A DNA stretch of 64,000 nt from Rhizobium glycinendophyticum (GTDB taxonomy: Bacteria > Pseudomonadota > Alphaproteobacteria > Rhizobiales > Rhizobiaceae), in the NCBI RefSeq assembly GCF_006443685.1, contig NZ_VFYP01000001.1, positions 2,931,532-2,995,531 on the forward strand, in the 5' to 3' direction. The position numbers were made by a program, and so were the translations under genes. Below the pieces are notes generated by a model. It saw only the letters and a list, made by a program, of their open reading frames with translations, did not search any database and was not told where the DNA came from. Below, one piece after another: positions 1 to 8,354 of this stretch; the stretch's first letter is position 1, and every line of letters begins with the position of its first letter.

Positions 1-1
1 A

Positions 2-904
2 CGTATCGATGGTGTCCATGACCGCTACGTCGAATTCGCCAAGCGCACCCTGCCCCGCGACGTGACCCTGCAGGGCCTACGTGTTGCAATCGACTGCGCC
101 AATGGTGCTGCCTACAAGGTCGCCCCCGCCGTGCTCTGGGAGCTCGGCGCCGAAGTCGTGACCATCGGCAACGAGCCGAACGGGACAAACATCAACCTCG
201 AATGCGGCTCGACCCACCCCGACGCGCTGCAGAAGAAGGTCCATGAAGTGCGCGCCGACATCGGCATCGCGCTCGATGGCGACGCCGACCGCGTCATCAT
301 CGTCGACGAGAACGGCACCGTGATCGACGGCGACCAGCTGATGGCCGTCGTGGCCGAAACCTGGGCACAGGACGGCACGCTGCGCGGCGACGGTATCGTC
401 GCAACTGTCATGTCCAATCTCGGCCTGGAACGCTTCCTCAGCGACAAGGGCCTCACGCTTGCCCGGACCAAGGTCGGCGATCGCTACGTCGTCGAACATA
501 TGCGCAGCCACAACTTCAACGTCGGCGGCGAACAGTCGGGCCACATCGTGCTCTCCGACTATGGTACCACCGGCGACGGCCTCGTGGCCGCCCTGCAGAT
601 CCTGGCCGCCGTCAAGCGCACCGGCAAGACGGTCAGCGAAATCTGCCACCGCTTCGATCCCGTGCCGCAGTTGCTGCGCAATGTCCGCTTCTCCGGCGGC
701 AAGCCGCTGGAAGACGTTGTGGTCAAGCAGGCGATCGCAGACGCGGAAGCCGAGCTTGCCAAAACCGGCCGCCTGGTCATCCGCCCCTCCGGCACTGAGC
801 CGCTGATCCGCGTCATGGCCGAAGGCGACGACAAGGAACAGGTCGAGCGCATCGTCAACGGCCTCGTTGACGTGATCGCCAGCGTCCGCAGCGCCGCTGC
901 CTGA
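2..904 (+). CDS. glmM: Phosphoglucosamine mutase, 3' part (5' end outside window)
   Basis: Interconverts glucosamine-6-phosphate and glucosamine-1-phosphate in the cytoplasm, feeding UDP-GlcNAc for peptidoglycan and LPS. The reading frame is open from base 2, so about 300 C-terminal residues are present; the family is about 450 residues, and the phosphoserine loop lies upstream of the window. Visible motifs are the metal-binding DGDADR loop (near base 275), the sugar-binding GGEQSGH (near 527) and the C-terminal phosphate-binding [11 protein letters not shown] (near 782). It converges on yebC with a shared hairpin between them. Identification is firm; the first internal start at base 62 is not the true start. 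Confidence 0.96.
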   Translation, partial: RIDGVHDRYVEFAKRTLPRDVTLQGLRVAIDCANGAAYKVAPAVLWELGAEVVTIGNEPNGTNINLECGSTHPDALQKKVHEVRADIGIALDGDADRVIIVDENGTVIDGDQLMAVVAETWAQDGTLRGDGIVATVMSNLGLERFLSDKGLTLARTKVGDRYVVEHMRSHNFNVGGEQSGHIVLSDYGTTGDGLVAALQILAAVKRTGKTVSEICHRFDPVPQLLRNVRFSGGKPLEDVVVKQAIADAEAELAKTGRLVIRPSGTEPLIRVMAEGDDKEQVERIVNGLVDVIASVRSAAA

Positions 905-940
905 GACGAGAATCCACCGCCGCATCCAAGGCGAAATGCA

Positions 941-972
941 AGAAGCCCGGCTGTTCACACAGCCGGGCTTCT
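941..972. terminator. Bidirectional hairpin terminator between glmM and yebC
   Basis: Perfect 13-bp stem (AGAAGCCCGGCTG / CAGCCGGGCTTCT) with a six-base loop lying between two convergent genes. The T-tract is weak on both sides (TTGTTT on +, TTGCATTT on -), so it probably serves both directions. Confidence 0.8.
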
Positions 973-996
973 TGTTTCTGCGGATGTCTTTGAAAA

Positions 997-1743
997 TCAG
1001 GCCGAGAGCTTGGCCATGACCTCATCCGACACTTCGAAGTTCGAATAGACGTTCTGCACGTCGTCATCGTCTTCCAGCGTATCGATCAGCTTCATCAGCG
1101 AGGTCGCCTTCTCTTCGTCGACTTCGATCGTGTTCTGCGGCTTCCAGATCGCCTTGACGGATTCGGCACCGCCGAGAACCGCTTCCAGCGCCTTGGAAAC
1201 TTCGTTCATGTCCTCGAAGGCGCAGTAGATCGTGTGACCGTCTTCGTCCGAGACGACGTCTTCGGCACCGGCCTCGATCGCCGCTTCCATGACCTTGTCG
1301 GCATCGCCGACGGAGGCCTTGTAGGTGATCTCGCCGACATGGTCGAAGGAGAAGGACACCGAGCCGGTTTCGCCCAATGCGCCGCCGGCCTTGGAGAAGG
1401 TGGAACGCACGGAGGAAGCGGTGCGGTTGCGGTTGTCGGTCAAGGTCTCCACGATGACGGCAACGCCGCCCGGACCGTAGCCTTCGTAGCGGATCGCATC
1501 ATAGGTCTCGGCATCGGCGCCGGAGGCCTTCTTGATGGCGCGCTCGATGTTGTCCTTGGGCATGGATTGCGCCTTGGCGTTCTGCACGGCCAGGCGAAGG
1601 GCCGCGTTCATCGCCGGATCGGGCAGACCGGTCTTGGCAGCAACCGTGATTTCGCGCGCCAGCTTGGAGAACATCTTCGAACGGATACCGTCCTGTTTCC
1701 CCTTGCGGTGCATGATGTTTTTGAACTGTGAATGGCCAGCCAT
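997..1743 (-). CDS. yebC: YebC/PmpR family regulator / translation factor
   Basis: 248 residues, the usual length. The N-terminus [18 protein letters not shown] is diagnostic of the YebC/TACO1 family. Members were long annotated as DNA-binding regulators; TACO1-type members aid translation of difficult sequences such as polyproline. The C-terminus carries the acidic stretch [17 protein letters not shown] typical of the family. The start at 1743 follows a GGGGTGCC purine-rich stretch. In many proteobacteria yebC sits beside ruvCAB; here it faces glmM and no ruv gene is in view. Family assignment firm; which of the two proposed roles applies cannot be told from sequence. Confidence 0.95.
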   Translation of the reverse strand: MAGHSQFKNIMHRKGKQDGIRSKMFSKLAREITVAAKTGLPDPAMNAALRLAVQNAKAQSMPKDNIERAIKKASGADAETYDAIRYEGYGPGGVAVIVETLTDNRNRTASSVRSTFSKAGGALGETGSVSFSFDHVGEITYKASVGDADKVMEAAIEAGAEDVVSDEDGHTIYCAFEDMNEVSKALEAVLGGAESVKAIWKPQNTIEVDEEKATSLMKLIDTLEDDDDVQNVYSNFEVSDEVMAKLSA

Positions 1744-1903
1744 GGCACCCCTGATCAGGTCTGATTGTTTGGAATGGGCGCCTTATACGGGCGAATCTGG
1801 TCGGGTTCAAGGGCGCCGACCGATTGGGAGAGCCGGAAAGACGCGGAACAAGTCCCTGCTCTGCTCGTTGCTCTCCTCGCAAAACGACAAGGAGACAGGA
1901 CAG

Positions 1904-2407
1904 ATGGCAAGCTTCAGCGAAGCCCGCGAAAACCCGGTAGAACAGCTCTGGGAAGAGATCGAGGATATTCATGCCGGCATGCTCGGCCTCGCCGGTTCCG
2001 ACATGCATATGCGGCCCATGGCGCCCTTTGCCGATCACCGCACCAACACCATCTGGTTCTTCACCAAGACCGACACCGATCTCGTCAAGGCGCTGCGTCC
2101 CGGCAGCCGTGGTCATTTCTGCGTCGTCGGCAAGAACCACGATTACCACGCCTGCCTCTCCGGCCCTCTGACGGCCGTCAAGGACAGCGCGAAGATCGAC
2201 GAATACTGGAATTCGGTCGTCGCCGCCTGGTATGAAGGCGGCAAGTCGGACCCGAGCCTCGTGCTCCTGTCGCTGTCGCTCGACGACGGCGAGATCTGGG
2301 CTTCGACCGGCAGCACGGTCAAGTTTGGCTGGGAAATCGCCAAGGCGAACCTCGATCCCGAAAAGATGCCCGACGTCGGCGTCCACCGCCACGTCCGCTT
2401 CGCCTGA
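1904..2407 (+). CDS. Pyridoxamine 5'-phosphate oxidase-fold (general stress 26-like) protein
   Basis: 167 residues with the split-barrel flavin-binding fold of the PPOX-like general stress family: a substrate-proximal segment HMRPMAPFADHRTNTIWFFT, then VGKNHDYHACLSG and a C-terminal GSTVKFGWEIAKANL. It is not PdxH: it lacks the PdxH C-terminal signature and is shorter. A role in FMN, F420 or haem-type cofactor binding is possible but not determinable. Start chosen at 1904 because AAGGAGAC lies 8-15 bases upstream; the longer open frame back to 1532 overlaps yebC. It converges on the next gene with only an 8-base gap and no hairpin. Confidence 0.85.
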   Translation: MASFSEARENPVEQLWEEIEDIHAGMLGLAGSDMHMRPMAPFADHRTNTIWFFTKTDTDLVKALRPGSRGHFCVVGKNHDYHACLSGPLTAVKDSAKIDEYWNSVVAAWYEGGKSDPSLVLLSLSLDDGEIWASTGSTVKFGWEIAKANLDPEKMPDVGVHRHVRFA

Positions 2408-2415
2408 GGGAAGCG

Positions 2416-3258
2416 TCACACCCCCGCGAGAACCAGGATCAGCGGCTTCTTCGGCAAGGTCCGCATGGACACCGTGAAGCCGCTGTTTTGCGACCGCTCG
2501 ATGTCGAAGCTGTCGTCGAACATCGCCAGGAAGCTATCGACGATCGGTCCGCGGCGATGCATCGGCAGGACTACGGCCGACCTCAGGCGCTTGATCGTCC
2601 GGCTCATGCTCTCTGCGCCCATGGTGAGCCCACCATCCACCGGCACCATCACGATATCCAGCCGACCGATCTCCGCATAATGCGCATCGGTGAGCTCGTG
2701 ATGCAGGTGACCGAGATGGCCGATGCACAGGCCAGCCACCTCGAAGATGAAGATTGAATTGCCGTTCGGCTCGAACTCCCCGCCCCAGCTGCGAATATCG
2801 GTCGAGACATTGCGGACATAAGCGTCACCGACGACGATCCTGTGCTCGATCTTCTCGCCCGGCCGCGCTTCATTCCAGCCCTGCAACACCGTTGCAATCG
2901 CCGGATCAGGGTTCATTGTGTAGTGGCTCGAATGCGCCTTGTTCATCGTCACGACATCGGGTGTCCGTGAGGTGCGAAGCCAACCGTTGAAGTCGGTGGC
3001 GATCGAGACGCCACCCGGTGTGTCGATCTGGAAGGTCGAATGGCCGACGAAGCTGATCGTCACGTCTTCCTGAAGCTGTGCCGGAATGACGGATCCACCG
3101 ACGCTGGCGGTTGGATTGTAGCTCGCGAACTGAACCTGCGGCAGGGCTTGCGCGATCAACTGGCATTGGCTGACCGGCGGTCGCTCGGCCTCCTGCGCAA
3201 GAACACCTTGCGCAACCAGCAATAGGGCCAAGCTCGAAAACACCAGTCTCAGCATCAT
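2416..3258 (-). CDS. Secreted metallo-beta-lactamase-fold protein (UlaG-like)
   Basis: 280 residues beginning with a signal peptide (MMLRLVFSSLALLLVAQGVLAQ). The body resembles UlaG-type metal hydrolases: ISFVGHSTFQIDTPGG, then a DFNGWLR segment, HLGHLHHELTDAHY and a late LPMHRRGP histidine. The usual HxHxDH metal box is replaced by KAHSSHYTM, which has two histidines but no aspartate in the expected place, so metal binding or activity may be altered. Start at 3258 follows GGGAGCGGC on the minus strand; a longer frame to 3348 lacks a signal peptide. Substrate unknown; ascorbate lactone hydrolysis should not be assumed. Confidence 0.8.
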   Translation of the reverse strand: MMLRLVFSSLALLLVAQGVLAQEAERPPVSQCQLIAQALPQVQFASYNPTASVGGSVIPAQLQEDVTISFVGHSTFQIDTPGGVSIATDFNGWLRTSRTPDVVTMNKAHSSHYTMNPDPAIATVLQGWNEARPGEKIEHRIVVGDAYVRNVSTDIRSWGGEFEPNGNSIFIFEVAGLCIGHLGHLHHELTDAHYAEIGRLDIVMVPVDGGLTMGAESMSRTIKRLRSAVVLPMHRRGPIVDSFLAMFDDSFDIERSQNSGFTVSMRTLPKKPLILVLAGV

Positions 3259-3369
3259 GCCGCTCCCGCATCGCCTTCGCGTCCATAAACGAAGCATGCG
3301 GCACCGGCGGCAGCGCGTAAAGCGGAGCGGTCGGCTCCGAGGCGTCACAATGGTGTTATCGAGGGAAAG

Positions 3370-4194
3370 TCACGCCCAGAAAGGCGGGATCGTTTCTGCC
3401 AGCCGGGGTCCGATACGCAGCGGCGCAATCTTCTCCGCCAGCCCCGTGGCATCGGAAATCTCGACGCCGACGCCGCAGATGGTCGCCGGGCCGGATGCTG
3501 CCTCGAAGCGGCCCTTGGGCATTTTCGAGATGAAGCGGTTGAGCGGCTCTTCCTTCTCCATGCCGAGCGAGGAGTCGTAATCGCCGCACATGCCGGCATC
3601 CGACATATAGGCCGTGCCGCCGTTCAGGATCTGGTGGTCGGCGGTCGGGACATGGGTGTGGGTGCCGACGACGAAGCTGGCGCGCCCATCGACGAAATGG
3701 CCGAAACACTGCTTCTCGCTCGTTGCTTCCGCATGGAAGTCGAAGACGATGACATCTGCCTGCTCCTTCAGCGGGGCGGCAGCAAGGATGCTCTCCGCCG
3801 ACTTGAAGGGATCGTCGAGTTCCGGATGCATGAAGACGCGGCCCATGATGTTGGCGACGAGCACGCGCGCGCCGTTGCGGGCATAGAAGAGGCCCGAGCC
3901 CTTGCCCGGTGTGCCGGCAGGATAATTGGCCGGCCGCAGGAACTGGTCATGCCGGGTGCAGAAGGAGACGGCTTCCTTCTGGTCCCAGACATGGTTGCCG
4001 GTGGTAACGACATCGGCGCCGGCATTGATCGTCTCGAGATAGATGTCCTCGGTAATGCCGAAGCCGCCGGCGGCATTTTCGCCATTGACGATGACGAAAT
4101 CCAGTTTCAGATCGGAAATGAGGCCCGGCAACCGCTCCCACACAGCCGTCCGTCCGGTTTTGCCCACCATATCTCCGAGAAACAGAAGTCGCAT
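3370..4194 (-). CDS. TIGR00282/YmdB-family metallophosphoesterase
   Basis: About 274 residues with the full set of calcineurin-like metal ligands: MRLLFLGDMVG (Asp), VNGENAAGGFG (Asn-Glu), TTGNHVWD (Asn-His), DFHAEATSEK and VVGTHTHVPTAD. The family hydrolyses 2',3'-cAMP in vitro, and B. subtilis YmdB is tied to RNA turnover and biofilm decisions; the role in rhizobia is not defined. I chose the ATG at 4194 (MRLLFLGD is the normal family start); an in-frame TTG at 4203 overlaps the fthC stop and is possible. Co-directional with and directly downstream of fthC, so probably one transcript. Confidence 0.9.
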   Translation of the reverse strand: MRLLFLGDMVGKTGRTAVWERLPGLISDLKLDFVIVNGENAAGGFGITEDIYLETINAGADVVTTGNHVWDQKEAVSFCTRHDQFLRPANYPAGTPGKGSGLFYARNGARVLVANIMGRVFMHPELDDPFKSAESILAAAPLKEQADVIVFDFHAEATSEKQCFGHFVDGRASFVVGTHTHVPTADHQILNGGTAYMSDAGMCGDYDSSLGMEKEEPLNRFISKMPKGRFEAASGPATICGVGVEISDATGLAEKIAPLRIGPRLAETIPPFWA

Positions 4195-4203
4195 TTCGTC
4201 CAA

Positions 4204-4785
4204 TCACTCCATGAATGTTCTGAGGCCACTTTCCGTCAGAACGGCCTCGAGCCGGACGTCATGCGCTTCATCGGGCACTTCTGCCACCTCCTGACAGTCG
4301 AATGCAATGCCGATCAGGCGCGGATTACGTCCTTTTTCCCGCAAACGCGCGATTGCGCGGTCATAATGGCCCGCTCCATAGCCGATCCGGTTGCCCTTTG
4401 CATCGAATGCCGAGAGCGGCACGAGCAGGAGGTCGGGATCCAGAACCTCGGCCTCCGGCCCGGGTCCGCGCGTCCCGAACCCGGTATCGACCAGTTCCGC
4501 GCCGGTAACGAGTTCGCGAAAGACGATGGTTTCCTTGTCCATCACCACAGGCAGGCAGAGACGCGCGCCCCGCGCCTTCAACCGTGCCATCAATGGCCGG
4601 ATATCCGCCTCCGACCGGATCGGGAAGAAGCCCGACACCACCATCCCGGGTTCGAGATCGATCGCCTCGCCCGCGAAGTCGGCCATGGCCAGACCAAACT
4701 CCAGCCTGACGGCTGGATCGATCTGATCCCGCAGTGCCAGGCGCTCATTGCGCAGCGCCGCCTTCAAAGCCCGTTTTTCCAACAT
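4204..4785 (-). CDS. fthC: 5-formyltetrahydrofolate cyclo-ligase
   Basis: 193 residues. ATP-dependent return of 5-formyl-THF to 5,10-methenyl-THF in one-carbon metabolism. Family marks: an N-terminal basic KRALKAALRNERL, the central GFFPIRSEADIRPL, LLVPLSAFDAKGNRIGYGAGHYDRAIARL (phosphate-loop region) and a C-terminal VPDEAHDVRLEAVLTE. Start at 4785 is preceded by GAGGTGAGA; a longer frame to 4854 has no ribosome site. In E. coli and many proteobacteria this gene (ygfA) is the downstream neighbour of 6S RNA; here a chemoreceptor gene lies between the 6S candidate and fthC. Confidence 0.95.
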   Translation of the reverse strand: MLEKRALKAALRNERLALRDQIDPAVRLEFGLAMADFAGEAIDLEPGMVVSGFFPIRSEADIRPLMARLKARGARLCLPVVMDKETIVFRELVTGAELVDTGFGTRGPGPEAEVLDPDLLLVPLSAFDAKGNRIGYGAGHYDRAIARLREKGRNPRLIGIAFDCQEVAEVPDEAHDVRLEAVLTESGLRTFME

Positions 4786-4947
4786 TCTCACCTCACAGAC
4801 CGAAGACCCCCACATTTGGGGAGGGTGATCGATGACTTTTGTCAATTTTATCATTCGTCAAGATCTTGGGAGCTAAGCATCAAAAGGGAGGACTAACTGA
4901 ATAGCTCTATATTCAAGCAAGAGCGAATATTTAAGGGGCACCATTGC

Positions 4948-6966
4948 ATGAAGATCCTCTCGCGCTTCGGCATCACAAAGACAATCACCGCCACGACAGT
5001 TTTGATCCTGGTCGCGTCGCTCGGCGCCGTCTCCTGGGTCATCTCGGGCAGCATTGCAACCCGCATTCAGGAACAGGCGATCAGCGGCCAGGATGCCAGC
5101 TTGCGCACGGCTGCCACGATCATTGAGCGCGACCTGCCGGGCACCAAGATCACGTGGGCTTCGAACGGCAACGTCGACCGGATCGTCATGCAGGCGATCC
5201 CGAAGGAATTCAACGACCACACGATGATCGACACGATCGGACGGATGACGGGCCAGACCGCGACGATCTTCGCCTGGGATGCCGAGAGCAAGGACTTCTG
5301 GCGCCGGACGACCAATATCATCAAGCCGGATGGCAAGCGCGCCGTCGGAACCGCACTTGGACAGACGGGCGCCGTCTATCCCTTCGCCAGCAAGGGTGAG
5401 GTCTATCGCGGCGAGGCCGTGATCCTGGATGTACCCTATTACACCATCTACCAGCCGATCTTCTCTCCGACAGGTGACGTCATCGGCATTCTCTATGCCG
5501 GCGTCCGCTCGGCCGACATCAACGGCATCGCGACCGAAATGGCTTGGGCGATCGGCACAACGGCCCTGATCGTTCTCGTCATTGCAACTGCCCTCATCGC
5601 ACTCTTCGTCCGTCAGATCGTCGGCGCCCTGCCGCGCATCACCGGCGTCGCCGACCAATTGGCAAGCGGCCATCTGGAAACCGACGTGCCGCATCAGGAC
5701 CTGAAGAACGAGATTGGCGCACTTGCGCGTTCAATCAACGTCTTCCGTGAAAGCGCGATCCAGAAGATCGAGATCGAACGCCGCGCCGCCGACGCCGTCG
5801 CCCAGGGCGAGCGCGAACGCCAGGAACGCGAAGCCGCCAAGGCCGAGGACGCCAAGGCCGTCGAACAGGCCGTCGATGTGCTGGCACAGTGTCTACACAA
5901 GCTGAGCGACGGTGACCTGACCGTGCGGATCGATCAGGCCTTCACCGGCAATCTCGACAAGCTGCGCGTCGACTTCAACACCTCCGTCGAGAAGCTGAGC
6001 AGCACCCTCGGCGACATCCGTGCCGAGACCTCCGGCATCGAAGCGAGCTCCGCCGAAATGCGCTCTGCAACCGATGACCTGTCAAAGCGGACCGAACAGC
6101 AGGCCGCCTCGCTGGAAGAGACCTCTGCGGCGCTCGAAGAGATTACGGCGACCGTCCGTGGATCCTCGGCCAAGGCCGACCAGGCTGCCCAGATCGCGGC
6201 CGTCGCCCGCCAGAGCACGGAAAGCTCGAGCAAGGTCGTCTCTGATGCCATCGATGCCATGAGCCGCATCGAACAGGCCTCCAGCGAAATCTCCAAGATC
6301 ATCAACGTGATCGACGAGATCGCCTTCCAGACCAACTTGCTCGCCCTCAACGCCGGCGTCGAAGCGGCGCGTGCCGGTGAAGCCGGCAAGGGTTTTGCCG
6401 TTGTTGCCCAGGAAGTGCGCGAACTCGCCCAGCGCTCGGCCAATGCCGCCAAGGATATCAAGGCGCTGATCAACAAGTCGGGCGAAGCCGTTGCCGGCGG
6501 CGTTTCTCTCGTCCAGCAGACGGGAACGGCACTCGGCGAAATCTCCGGCCAGGTGGCTTCGATCAACGAACACATCTCGGCTATCGCCTCTGCTGCCCGC
6601 GAACAGTCGACGGCGCTGAACGAGATCAACGGCTCGGTCAACCACATGGACCAGTTCACCCAGAAGAACGCCGCCATGGTCGAGGAGGCAACCGCCGTTA
6701 CCCATCGCCTGGCAGACAGCGCGCGCGTGCTGGCGGGCCTGATCGGCCAGTTCCAGACCGCAGATGGCCATCGCGCCGTACAGGCTCCGGCCCCGTCTTA
6801 TCAGTCGGCCGCCCCTGCCCCGCGGTCGGCCGCACCGCGTGCAATCGAAAGCCAGTCTCGCCCGGCGCCCTCGCCGGCCCGTTCCATGGTCGGCAAGCTG
6901 ACGAAAGCTTTCGGCGGCGCTGCCACCGCAACGGCCGCAGCACGAGACAACTGGGAAGAATTCTGA
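4948..6966 (+). CDS. Methyl-accepting chemotaxis protein with Cache sensor
   Basis: 672-residue inner-membrane chemoreceptor. Layout: TM1 about 13-35; periplasmic Cache-type sensor about 36-197 ([20 protein letters not shown] and [20 protein letters not shown] are typical of Cache_3/Cache_2 fusions); TM2 about 200-222; HAMP 223-275; a second HAMP-like unit about 305-355 ([14 protein letters not shown]); then the signalling coiled coil with the hairpin-tip [21 protein letters not shown]. It ends in an Ala/Pro-rich tail and the pentapeptide NWEEF, matching the CheR/CheB tether NWETF of E. coli Tar/Tsr. AAGGGG sits 9 bases before the ATG. Ligand unknown. It runs opposite to both flanking genes and separates the 6S candidate from fthC. 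Confidence 0.95.
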   Translation: MKILSRFGITKTITATTVLILVASLGAVSWVISGSIATRIQEQAISGQDASLRTAATIIERDLPGTKITWASNGNVDRIVMQAIPKEFNDHTMIDTIGRMTGQTATIFAWDAESKDFWRRTTNIIKPDGKRAVGTALGQTGAVYPFASKGEVYRGEAVILDVPYYTIYQPIFSPTGDVIGILYAGVRSADINGIATEMAWAIGTTALIVLVIATALIALFVRQIVGALPRITGVADQLASGHLETDVPHQDLKNEIGALARSINVFRESAIQKIEIERRAADAVAQGERERQEREAAKAEDAKAVEQAVDVLAQCLHKLSDGDLTVRIDQAFTGNLDKLRVDFNTSVEKLSSTLGDIRAETSGIEASSAEMRSATDDLSKRTEQQAASLEETSAALEEITATVRGSSAKADQAAQIAAVARQSTESSSKVVSDAIDAMSRIEQASSEISKIINVIDEIAFQTNLLALNAGVEAARAGEAGKGFAVVAQEVRELAQRSANAAKDIKALINKSGEAVAGGVSLVQQTGTALGEISGQVASINEHISAIASAAREQSTALNEINGSVNHMDQFTQKNAAMVEEATAVTHRLADSARVLAGLIGQFQTADGHRAVQAPAPSYQSAAPAPRSAAPRAIESQSRPAPSPARSMVGKLTKAFGGAATATAAARDNWEEF

Positions 6967-6987
6967 CCGACGAGTAGCTTCAAAGAC

Positions 6988-7018
6988 AAAGCCGTTGCGA
7001 GCAATCGCGGCGGCTTTT
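6988..7018 (+). terminator. Rho-independent terminator of the first chemoreceptor gene
   Basis: AAAGCCG ... CGGCTTT stem with an inner GCGA/TCGC extension, followed by TTTTT. Confidence 0.85.
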
Positions 7019-7036
7019 TGCGTGATGTCTTGAATA

Positions 7037-7200
7037 AAGTGCGATCCACGGCAACCGATGGAGATTTACGATCCTGGGTGCCTACAAACGTAGGTGGGCG
7101 CCATATGTCCGAGCCCACGGGCCCGGTCAGGGACAGCTCCCTTTGGATCGAGTATGGCCCCAGGGATTGTGGTTCCTGTCGTGAGGCGCAGACCGCAAGT
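7037..7200 (-). ncRNA. ssrS: 6S RNA candidate
   Basis: 6S RNA binds the housekeeping RNA polymerase holoenzyme and mimics an open promoter. The minus strand between zapA and fthC, the normal ssrS location, folds as expected: a closing stem pairs 7187-7196 (GCGGTCTGCG) with 7041-7050 (CGTGGATCGC, with G-U pairs); an inner stem pairs 7159-7167 with 7071-7078; GCCATA/TATGGC (7153-7158 / 7100-7105) continues toward the terminal part; and a small hairpin CCTAC-GTTT-GTAGG (7081-7094) lies on the 3' side. A CTATAT box at 7204-7209 could be the -10 element, placing the 5' end near 7197-7200. Length about 160 nt fits the family. Ends are approximate; the call rests on synteny and folding, not on a covariance search. 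Confidence 0.78.
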
Positions 7201-7274
7201 CAGATATAGGCGTTTCGGGACCGATCCGCCAGTGGCAAGAATAACAAACTGACGCGCGAGATCAGAAGCAAAGA

Positions 7275-7658
7275 TCAGCTGTCCTGGCTTGCCGGTGCCG
7301 GCCGCTGGGTGAGCTTGCGGGTAATGCCGTTCAGCCGCTCGGCGACTTCGATCAGTGTCTGGGCCACCGCCTCGTCGCGCTTGCTTGCACCATCGAGCAC
7401 ACTGTCGCGCCCTTGCCTCAGATCGGCTAGCTCGCGTTCGGCCGAGGAAAGCCGGCGGTTGAGTTCCGCCATCTCGTCCATCACCATGATACCGGCCATG
7501 ACGGTGATCCTGAGATCGCCGATCTCACCGAACTGGCTCTTCAAATGGCTGACATAACGGTCGAACTGGCCGGCGAGCGTGGTCAGATGGGGCTCCTGCC
7601 CCTCCTCGCACGCCATGCGATAGGCCTTGCCGTCGATCGTGACTGTCACCTGGGCCAT
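7275..7658 (-). CDS. zapA: Cell division protein ZapA
   Basis: 127 residues. ZapA bundles FtsZ filaments at the division site. MAQVTVTIDGKAYRMACEEGQEPHL is the typical N-terminal globular domain, followed by the LRITVMAGIMVMDEM segment and a coiled-coil helix (LNRRLSSAERELADLRQ). Start at 7658 is preceded by GGGATGG; the frame extends to 7742 without support. It lies upstream of the 6S RNA candidate on the same strand, as in many proteobacteria, and downstream of a DUF4164 gene. Confidence 0.93.
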   Translation of the reverse strand: MAQVTVTIDGKAYRMACEEGQEPHLTTLAGQFDRYVSHLKSQFGEIGDLRITVMAGIMVMDEMAELNRRLSSAERELADLRQGRDSVLDGASKRDEAVAQTLIEVAERLNGITRKLTQRPAPASQDS

Positions 7659-7742
7659 CGGCCATCCCACTCTTCGTTTACAAGGCCGGGACGACGCCCA
7701 ACACCAAATCACACAATTGGCAGGCGCCGACGCCCGGACCAC

Positions 7743-8015
7743 TCACCGATCGAGGACGGCCCGGATCGTCTCCATGGCCGTCACAAGCCTCCGCGATACC
7801 TCGCGGTTGACCTCTTCCAGGCTGTTGGCCCGGAACTGCGACTCGTCGAGTTCCTGTGCCAACCGCGCGCGGTCGGCATGAACGCGGCGCACCTCTGCGT
7901 CGATTTCACTGCTTTCCCGCTCCGCCTCAAAGCGCATGTCGACGGCATTTTCGAGGCCGCCCACGGCCTGACGAAGCGCCGCGAGCGCGGCTTCGACCGA
8001 ATTTTCCACCGGCAT
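7743..8015 (-). CDS. DUF4164 coiled-coil protein
   Basis: 90 residues, almost entirely predicted coiled coil (heptads from ALAALRQAVGGLENAVD through VRRVHADRARLAQELDE). DUF4164 proteins are rhizobial, of unknown function, and commonly sit between tkt and zapA, which suggests a division-related role by context only. Start at 8015 (MPVENSVEAAL) is supported by GAGG six bases upstream on the minus strand. Gap to zapA is 84 bases, so probably co-transcribed. Confidence 0.85.
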   Translation of the reverse strand: MPVENSVEAALAALRQAVGGLENAVDMRFEAERESSEIDAEVRRVHADRARLAQELDESQFRANSLEEVNREVSRRLVTAMETIRAVLDR

Positions 8016-8161
8016 CCTTGACCTCTGCCTCGTTGCTGCGCGTTCGTTTTCACGAATCGTCCAAGCAATCCGGGTGATTTGAGCGGCGACAGTAAGCCCC
8101 GCGCTCGGCACGCGTCAATAAAGCGCGGCCATCCGGCACAGTCCAATTCTGTGGAATACAC

Positions 8162-8202
8162 GTGCGATCTGCCCGTACGGAAGCCAGCGGGCGAGATCGC
8201 AC
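8162..8202. repeat. Inverted repeat in the DUF4164-tkt divergent region
   Basis: The 339-base divergent gap 8016-8354 holds a strong dyad: GTGCGATCT-GCCCG (8162-8175) against CGGGC-G-AGATCGCAC (8188-8202), 14 pairs with one bulge and a 12-base loop. No T-tract follows on either strand, so it is unlikely to be a terminator. A related stretch GTGATCTTGCAC lies about 20 bases further on. It could be an operator or an RNA structure in the 5' leader of DUF4164. Confidence 0.6.
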
Positions 8203-8261
8203 AGGAAAGCGGCAAACCGATGTGATCTTGCACGATAAAAGGCTTCTATCGGGCCATTTTG

Positions 8262-8289
8262 TTGACTTGCGCGACGCACCTGATATGGA
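8262..8289 (+). promoter_or_regulatory. Candidate promoter of tkt
   Basis: TTGACT at 8262-8267, 16-base spacer, TATGGA at 8284-8289, about 65 bases before the tkt start. The -35 match is good, the -10 only fair. Confidence 0.4.
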
Positions 8290-8354
8290 TCGCTCGCTTC
8301 TCATTTGGTCCTGTGAAAGGGCCGTGATTGACACTGCGAACCAGCGGACTAGCC

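Noticed and set aside
7018..7209. 63-residue plus-strand frame opposite the 6S RNA candidate
   Set aside because: No ribosome site or family character, and the stretch is explained by the folded RNA on the minus strand.
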